A stretch of 15,519 bases of DNA from Dipetalonema caudispina (lineage: Eukaryota; Nematoda; Chromadorea; Rhabditida; Onchocercidae): positions 1 through 15,519 of the forward strand of contig JABVXV010000682.1 in assembly GCA_013365325.1 (NCBI GenBank), read 5' to 3'. Of the stretch, positions 8,888 to 15,519 are shown piece after piece (position 1 is the stretch's first letter; every line of letters starts with the position of its first letter). The notes beneath the pieces were generated by a model, which was given only the letters and a program-made list of their open reading frames with translations, was not told the DNA's origin and did no database searches. Position numbers and translations under genes: made by a program.

Positions 8888-8889
8888 AA

Positions 8890-9800
8890 ACCGTTTTTGT
8901 TCTAATGTCGTATATTTAAAGGCAATTAGCTATTTGGGGAAATAAAAAGAAAAAAAAATTCCATGAAATGAATGATACGTGTTAATTCATCCTTAAAATC
9001 TTAAAAGGTTTGAAATCATTATTTAAACTTTTACAAAAAACATATTTCGAAAGTCTTTTTTTTCATGCGAAGAAAAGAAAAAAGGGAAAAAGGAAAAAGG
9101 AAAAATGGAAATTTGATTTTGGCTTAGAGAAATTTGCATCAAGTGAGCCAAAATAAGCGAATGACTGATAAAAGAAATTGAAATATGCTGATTCAATAGA
9201 ACAAAACAACTGGACAAATAATATTAGTAACAAAGTAATTCGTAAAGTACATTTTTAAGGAAGTAAACAGAAATTTTTCATTCCACATCAGAGGAAAAAA
9301 TGAATTTTGAATTTTAAATTGAGAATTTATAATGAAGAATTTTGTTCTCAAAATATATTTTGTTTTATTGGGAAAGAAAATTGATTCATTAAAAAATTAG
9401 TTCAATAAATGCATTTCTTCCCAAGTTTTATTTCCTAATTTAATTTATCAAGAAAAATAAATTAGTAAGTTAGACAAGAATATCATTATTCTATATAATT
9501 ACTTCATATTACAAGATGTGTTTAAAAAAAAAAAGCCTTGTAGCATATTTCTGAAATGTCAAAGGGATATAATGCTAAAAGATGCAAATATTGATTGATT
9601 TAGATGAAAAATGCAGTAGTCATTAAAATTTTAATTATGAGCATTGAAAGCTGTCAAAATTTTGGAATATTTTGCCCATTTTTAATATGTTTCAAATGTC
9701 AATAATGGCTGAGAGATGAATCATAAAATAAAATAAAGTGATAAAAAAGCATTTATATTTTGCTAGAAGATGAGATATATTTTGCCATATGTAAAAATCA
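8890..9800. other. AT-rich intergenic DNA
   Basis: I see no gene and no repeat of note apart from a further GA-rich run at about 9068-9107. The minus-strand open frame at 9023-9217 is low-complexity and not supported as coding. Confidence 0.55.
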
Positions 9801-10135
9801 AAAAAAATAAATAAATAAATAAATAAATTGGTTACTTCGATCTACTTATAAAAATTCATTGAATTTTCGAGTCAATTAGTGAACAAGGAAGCAAATAAGT
9901 AAATAAATAAATGCATAAATTATCTAAGCAATAGATTAAAAGAACAAAAAAAGCCAATAAATTGGTATGTATAAATATAATAAAAGGAAATATATTTTAA
10001 GAAAAGTAAAAATTGGCAAAGAATAATAGAAAATGAATATGTTATTAGTGAAGTTACAATTTAAATATGAAAATAAGTATAAATTAGTAAATAAATAAAC
10101 GAATAAGGAAATAAATAAATAAACAAATGAATTAG
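9801..10135 (+). repeat. AAAT-type microsatellite cluster
   Basis: AAAT units are tandem at about 9804-9828 and recur imperfectly at about 9893-9915 and 10087-10128, with AAAC and GAAT variants between. Minus-strand open frames over this stretch (9936-10332) are Phe/Leu/Tyr-rich artefacts of the repeat. Confidence 0.7.
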
Positions 10136-10395
10136 CAAAAAAAAAAATAAAAACAAAATATAGCAAATAAAGGAACGAAAAAAAAAAAATTGAAGGAAGA
10201 AGAAAAGATAATACTTGAAAATGTTGAAGAATTTAAATGAATCGTAGGAAAAAAAAAAAGCGAAACATAAAAAAAAAAAGAGAGAGAGTGGAAAAAAAAA
10301 GTAAACAAATAAATAATTACAAAAATAAGCAAATGGGAAAAGGAAAATGATCGAAGAGAACTTAATTCTTCTTCAGCTACTAAATACTAATACTA

Positions 10396-10488
10396 TCATC
10401 AGACAGCTGTATCCTTAAATTTTAATCTTTCAGTAACACAATAGCCTTTTGCACAAATGTTTTGGTGTAAAAGTTAAGGATATCCATT
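10396..10488 (+). repeat. Dispersed repeat copy P with internal hairpin
   Basis: Two blocks, TCATCAGACAGCTG (10396-10409) and GCACAAATG...AGGATATCCATT (10451-10488), recur in the same order on the opposite strand at 14608-14659. Between them is a 41-nt segment missing from the other copy. TATCCTTAA (10410-10418) inside that segment pairs perfectly with TTAAGGATA (10474-10482), and the pairing extends to 13 of 14 bp. This may be an old non-autonomous transposon. Confidence 0.45.
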
Positions 10489-10577
10489 GGACAACATTCA
10501 ATTTCAAAAGTTATATAGTAAATTTTAAGAAATTTTATTAAATATGCATCTATTTGTATGATAAGTATGATGAAAAA

Positions 10578-10579
<2 letters not shown>

Positions 10580-10608
<29 letters not shown>
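10580..10608 (+). repeat. Run of 29 A
   Basis: This is an uninterrupted poly-A tract, one of three of 26-29 A on the plus strand (also 13610-13638 and 14663-14688). I see no gene copy directly upstream that would make it the tail of a processed pseudogene. Confidence 0.9.
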
Positions 10609-10610
<2 letters not shown>

Positions 10611-10860
10611 AATTATATTAGTAAAAGAAAATAATAATAAATTGAGTAATATATATCTGTATTCAAAATATGAACAGAATTACGTGAAAAATGTATTGTT
10701 AATGTTATAAATACCAGTAATATATTTATTAAAATTGGTTAAATAGTTAAAGTTATCATGATAAATCTGATAGTAAAAAAAAACAAAAAAAAAGCATTCT
10801 TATCAGTTGGACTTGATGTATCTATTTAAGGTATGATAAAAATTATGTTCAAAAATTTGA

Positions 10861-11000
10861 TATCGCATATTAACTGAATGTAACATATTTAAATTGAATG
10901 TAACTTACTTAAATTAAACGTAACTTATTTAAATTAAGCGTGACTTATTTGAAATAAACGTGCCACATTTAAATTTAACATCACATATTTGTATAAGCAG
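10861..11000 (+). repeat. 20-bp tandem repeat, about seven copies
   Basis: Successive 20-bp blocks starting at 10861, 10881, 10901, 10921, 10941, 10961 and 10981 align without gaps to about TAACTTATTTAAATTAAACG. The middle copies (10901-10960) are closest to consensus and the outer ones are more diverged, as expected for an array that grew by unequal exchange at its centre. There are no spacers, so this is not a CRISPR array. Confidence 0.85.
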
Positions 11001-11061
11001 TCAGAATATGCTATTATAGCGTAAAATGTTACTTTTGTGAAAAAATTTATTTGTATAGCAA

Positions 11062-11400
11062 GAAATAAAAGTAGATAAGACAATGTATTTCAATTGTCAA
11101 ATATTTCTCATTAATGATGAGAGCAAAATTTGCACAATGAAATTAAGCAAATTTGAAATACAAGCAGATAAGACAATGTATTTCAATTGTCAAATATTTC
11201 TCATTAATGATGAGAGCAAAATTTGCACAATGAAATTAAGCAAATTTGAAATACAAGCAGATAAGACAATGTATTTCTCATTAATTATGATAGCAAAATT
11301 TGTACAATGAAATGAAGTAAATTTGAAATAAAAGCAAATAAGACAACGTATTTCAAATGTCAAATGTCACAAATAGTAAAACTCATTAATAATAAATGGC
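11062..11400 (+). repeat. 93-bp tandem repeat array
   Basis: Copies begin at GAAATA: 11062, 11155, 11248 and 11325. Copies 1 and 2 are both 93 bp and differ at only two positions near their starts. Copy 3 has lost 16 bp after GTATTT, bounded by short ATTTC repeats, and carries many substitutions. Copy 4 is partial and has an insertion. Because 93 is a multiple of three, one plus-strand frame stays open through copies 1-3 (11083-11310); this is a by-product of the repeat, not evidence of a gene. Confidence 0.92.
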
Positions 11401-12729
11401 ATATTAGATGGCAATGAGATATGATTAATATCATCTTTTTACACATCTTTATTCATTTATTCATTCTCTTATTTGCTTAGTCACTTTCATTTATAAAACT
11501 TTCGATACAATCAGAAAAGAAAAAAAAAAAGGAAAAAAGAAAGAATGGATGAATAAAATTACATTTCAAACATAATACAGCATTGGTAAGATTATCTTTT
11601 CTTGCTACTTTTTCATAGCTTTATTAATATTAAAGTGCAATTGTAAATTGGAAGAAATCAGAAATGTTAAACTAAAATCAATTCATAATATGAATTAATA
11701 AAATCATTAAATTAGAACTAAAAAAGGATTACTTGTAAGTATTTCATGATATCAATCAATAGTGTTGATATCATCAGTTTTATTTAAACAATATTGTAAT
11801 TTTGCATATAACAGGAAATTAATGAAAGGGAAAGAAAAAATCAATACGACAAATAGTTTACCTCTAGCTTATATTATATAACCAATAAAAAAAATTACTA
11901 ATTAGTTAGAATGGCATTATTGATCATATAAGTAAAACATTTATCATATCAATCTGACAATAGTTCACTTTTCGTCAAAAAAAAAAAAAAAATTCTAGTT
12001 TTAACTTTAAAAATTTTTGAATCTTCAAATCAGATATATCGTTGCTCTTCTACATCGAATAAGAAAAAGAGTTGTGCTGAAATGATAAAAATCCCTGGAG
12101 AAAGGAAACATTTCACCATTTTGCTGCATTCTTTTTTTGGCCCCAAAAAAAAAAAAAAAAAAAAACTTTCCTTACCATTTTGCTGAATCAAAATAGCAAT
12201 AAATAATCGAATGAAAAAAAAAAGAAAGAAAGAAAAAAAAAACCAGAAAAAATAATATCATTGTGGATAAAATAAAATAACACAATTCCATAACTTTTTT
12301 TTTCCCCGCAGAATACGATAATATTATTTATTTGTTCTTTTATTTTGCATTTATTATATTCGATTTAATTTAATAAATAAGGAGCAGAGAGAAAAAGTGG
12401 AAAGAAGAAAAAAAATGATAATAATAAAAAAGAAATTTTTGAGATATTAATGGACATTTTTTTTTTTTTTTTAAAACAACGATGACATCGATGTTATTTT
12501 TTTTTAAATATAATAAACGAAATAATAGAATACAACAAAGAACACTCTTTAATCTTAAAATTTTCATCAATTTTAACGAACCATTCTCTATTGTTAGTCA
12601 ATTATGTTTAACTATTAATTGCAATTATGCTCAGCAAATAGTGAAAAAAAAAAAAAAAAAAAAAAGAAAAAGCAAAGCAGAAGATGATTATTATGACCAA
12701 AGAAATGTTAAAATGAATTAATAAGAATT
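11401..12729. other. AT-rich intergenic DNA
   Basis: I see no supportable gene. Long A or T runs (for example 12145-12165, 12458-12472 and 12643-12664) create low-complexity open frames on both strands at 12370-12721, which I reject. A perfect inverted repeat at 11746-11774 is listed separately. Confidence 0.55.
11746..11774. repeat. Inverted repeat, 10-bp perfect arms
   Basis: ATGATATCAA (11746-11755) and TTGATATCAT (11765-11774) pair perfectly around a 9-nt loop. There is no nearby gene; it could be a dimeric binding site or a chance palindrome. Confidence 0.6.
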
Positions 12730-13607
12730 TGTAATCATTAAGTCCCACAGACTTAGGATGCATCAGATGACATAATACATTTTTTTTTTAATTCCTATTT
12801 TTTAAATATTCATACAATTTTATGAGAAAAAATGGTGACAAATTTTGGTATGAACAAATTGAGAAAATGGGCAGTGGTCAATTGTTTATCTTTTATTATT
12901 TTCAAATTATGGTTAATTTGTTAATAAACAAATAAAATAAGAAGTGTTCCTGGATTTGAAATTACAATTAAACGATGAAATTCGAAAATTGAAATTGAGA
13001 AATTGCAAAAATGGCATGGCAGTATATGACGTAAGAGAAAAATTTTTTGATTAACAAAACCAAATGTTTGAAGAAATAATCAATGCTGACGCTAAGAATT
13101 TAAACATAAACAAAAAAGTTCAAAAGTTTCCTAGAAATCTTTATAATTTCAAAAAAAAAAATGAATCAATGAATTTTTTTTTTTTTTGATAAAATGTCTT
13201 AGAATGTTAAATTACCAATGTTAATTTGTATAAAACCTTATTCAGTTGAATATTTTATAGTGCAAAAAGAAAAAAGGGAATTTCTTCGTTTATCATCACT
13301 GTAATAATAATATTTTCTTCCTTTTTTCTTTTTTTTTTTTTTTTTATTGAATAGAGGAATGTAACAGTGAAAGATGGCAATATTGATTGATTGGATGATA
13401 GAAAATAATTGAAAATTCATCCTGCGAAAATTTTGCGCTTCCAATGTTTGAAATGACAGAATGTTTGACGAAATAATACATTTGTTTTTCTTCCTTTTCC
13501 TTTATTTTGGAACGATGAATATTGAATATCAATAATATAACAAAAAAAAAAAATTAGTTTTCCATCTTTTCTTTCTCCTATTCCTTCTTTCTTTTTGCAA
13601 AAAAATA

Positions 13608-13638
<31 letters not shown>

Positions 13639-14251
13639 CAAAAAAACAAAAGAAAAAAGAAATGAGAAAATAAGGGAACATACAGAAAAATAAAATAACT
13701 TAAATAAAATGGAAAGGAAAAGAAGGGTAAAAAAAAAAAACTAATCATTACATCATATTACAATTGCTAATCATCTATTAATTTATTAGAACAAATAATT
13801 TACTTGATAAATGAATTTATATGTAAGTTTAAAATGATTATGTTACTGCCACATTTTAATTTTTCCAATTCAATAGCAAAAAACTTAAAATAGGATGAAA
13901 AAAAAGATATCGAAGTGAAAAAATAAAAATTGGATGAAAAAATTATCAGAATTAAAGAAAAATAATGAAAATGGAATATAAAAACAAAATAGAAAAAAGC
14001 ATCAAAATGAAGAAATGAAAATAGGACGAAAAAAAAAAGATAGTAAAGTGAAAAAATTGAAAATAGGACATAAAAAGATGCTAAAACAGAAAAACAGAAA
14101 TAAAATTTAGAAAAAACTGTTGCTATATCGAATATTTTTCAAATTATGTGCAGAATTTTGTTTCATATATAAACTTTATAAGGTATGGAACTTAATAAAA
14201 ACATTTTAGGAATACATGTTGCTGCAAAAATGAGAAAGGGAACATAATCAG
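12730..14251. other. AT-rich intergenic DNA with A/T tracts
   Basis: No gene is seen. There is a small hairpin, TAAGTC/GACTTA (12739-12755, loop CCACA), a T run at 13327-13345 and a 29-A run at 13610-13638. A loose repeat of AT..GAAG.GAAAAAAT..AAAAT.GGA-type words occurs at about 13880-14095. Open frames on the minus strand at 13238-13641 arise from these tracts and are not called. Confidence 0.55.
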
Positions 14252-14372
14252 AAGCAATTTTCCTTTATTTTTTAAAATTAAATTTTAAATTTAAACGTCC
14301 AATATTGAAAACTAATATTTGGAATATCTGAATTTAAAATTAAATTTCAAAAAATAGGAAAAAAAACTGCTT
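14252..14372. repeat. 121-bp fold-back with roughly 55-nt arms
   Basis: The left arm starts AAGCAATTTTCC at 14252 and runs to AATATT at 14306. The right arm (14314-14372) reads, on the other strand, AAGCAGTTTT...CC...TATTTTTT, then AATTTAATTTTAAATT and TCC.AATATT, aligning along its whole length with a few mismatches and small gaps. The loop is 7 nt. The shared non-A/T words at the outer ends (AAGCA) and inner ends (TCC) show that this is a real inverted duplication and not just AT composition. Confidence 0.7.
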
Positions 14373-14607
14373 ACGGAATAGAATTGAATCTTAAATTCAA
14401 ATATTACAAATTTAGATGGGATAAAATTAAATATACACGTATATATTCATATTTAAAAAATGATGAGAATAAAAGAAACAAATTGAATGACCGATGAAAA
14501 GGTCAAAAGTATAAACAAAAATGTTAACTAATTTGTTTATTGTTTGTTTCAAATAAAATTTTTAAATTTACAATTCTTTGGTGATACTATTTCAGAAACA
14601 TAAGCAG
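14373..14607. other. AT-rich spacer, nothing recognised
   Basis: No gene or clear repeat is seen between the fold-back and repeat copy Q. Confidence 0.5.
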
Positions 14608-14659
14608 AATGGATATCCTATATCGTCACAAAAGTGTTTGTGCAGCTGTCTTCTGATGA
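14608..14659 (-). repeat. Dispersed repeat copy Q (inverted relative to P)
   Basis: On the minus strand it reads TCATCAG(AA)GACAGCT, then GCACAAA...AGGATATCCATT, colinear with 10396-10488 but without its 41-nt middle. It has its own short hairpin, CACAAA/TTTGTG, at 14627-14642 and is followed on the plus strand by a 26-A run (14663-14688). Confidence 0.45.
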
Positions 14660-14688
14660 CTGAAAAAAAAAAAAAAAAAAAAAAAAAA

Positions 14689-15378
14689 CAACAACAAAAA
14701 CTAAGGTTTAGATTAAAACTTCAATACTTCCTATTGCATTTGGTATTGAATTGAGTTCAATTTTCAAAAAATTTCTAAAAAATTCCGATAGCATTGTTAA
14801 ATAACACAATAATGTTATTTTGAATGAAGTTAAAATTTAAATCAATAAGAGCTTTAAGTGCAATGTGAACCTTTTTTCTGGAATGAGCAATTTTTGCCTT
14901 AAATTATTTGCTTTTTTTTTTCTCCTAATTTTCATTTCCCTCTTCTGCGTTTGTTAATTCTTTTTCGATTTCAACCAACAGCAATGTGCACAAAATTGAA
15001 AAAAAATCAAAGTAATTTATAATTTTTAAATCTTCACGATTTATTTGCTTAATGTTACAAAATGCTTTCCATAAAATTTGTTTATGCAACAATTTTATAA
15101 ATGTTTACGCTTTCTTTGCTTTTCTTCCTTCATTATTGCAAGATGAAAACCTATATGTTTCATCAATTTATCCTTCTGCATCATATTTCAAATGTATTTA
15201 TATCATACGTTAACATATGTTATACCCGCTTCGTACAAATAAATTATCTCTTATTAAATCATTAAAAAGTTGAAACGAAAATTCGGACAAAAAAAACTAG
15301 AACCTATAATTATTTATTCAGTAATGAAAAAACATTTGATTGGGTAAGAAATGATAAACATCAATTATATCCAACATC
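14689..15378. other. AT-rich intergenic DNA
   Basis: I see no supportable gene, RNA or notable repeat. Confidence 0.5.

Positions 15379-15519
<141 letters not shown>

Noticed and set aside
8653..8889. 78-codon Lys-rich then Phe/Ser-rich open frame
   Set aside because: It is produced by the purine and pyrimidine blocks; it is pure low complexity.
9936..10332. Two overlapping minus-strand frames rich in Phe, Leu and Tyr that could look like membrane proteins
   Set aside because: They are antisense readings of AAAT microsatellites and A runs; the apparent hydrophobicity is compositional.
10861..11000. Short regular repeats resembling a CRISPR array
   Set aside because: Units are contiguous with no spacers and drift gradually; this is a minisatellite in a eukaryotic genome.
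11083..11310. 75-codon plus-strand open frame
   Set aside because: It stays open only because the 93-bp tandem unit is a multiple of three; it has no protein-like signal beyond the repeat.
13238..13641. Three overlapping minus-strand open frames
   Set aside because: They include homopolymer Lys or Phe runs from A/T tracts, with no splice pattern or recognisable domain.
10580..14688. Three plus-strand runs of 26-29 A as tails of processed pseudogenes
   Set aside because: No coding or RNA-gene similarity is visible immediately upstream of any of them, and no flanking target duplications were seen.

Overview
This looks like nuclear DNA of a nematode, and the style fits a filarial worm, although nothing in the window names the species. 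By eye the sequence is about three quarters A+T or more and full of A and T runs. The one clear gene has a short open frame cut by a nematode-type intron (donor GAG|GTATTT, acceptor TATTTTGCAG). A TTTAG acceptor lies just upstream of its ATG, as expected for spliced-leader trans-splicing. Its protein resembles the CARD of the worm apoptosis factor CED-4. No bacterial-style gene packing, operon, CRISPR array or phage gene is present.

Layout, left to right. 1-1280 is AT-rich intergenic DNA with small hairpins. 1281-2292 is less AT-rich and reads, in several plus-strand frames broken by stops and frameshifts, like a decayed protein-coding gene; its first piece resembles a RING finger of the TRIM9/MADD-2 kind (tentative). 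2439-2510 (minus) is a complete tRNA-Thr(AGU) gene. 2511-4907 is intergenic. 5099-6125 (minus) is a two-exon gene for a 113-residue CARD-only protein. Its 5' flank holds a diverged local duplication (6453-6580) and a 62-nt pre-miRNA-like hairpin (6745-6806).

From about 7000 to the end no credible gene is visible. This part is repeat-rich: a direct repeat at 7431/7853 with a nested third copy, purine and pyrimidine blocks at 8678-8887, AAAT microsatellites at 9801-10135, a diverged inverted dispersed-repeat pair (10396-10488 and 14608-14659), a 20-bp minisatellite (10861-11000), a 93-bp tandem array (11062-11400), a 121-bp fold-back (14252-14372), and a TTA/ATT microsatellite that runs off the end (15379-15519).

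The most interesting item is the small CARD gene: a stand-alone CED-4-like death-fold adaptor with no NB-ARC ATPase or caspase domain in reach. Next come the miRNA-like hairpin about 620 bp upstream of its start codon and the decayed RING-like gene beside the tRNA. The long low-complexity open frames in this DNA are mostly chance products of A/T runs and were not annotated.
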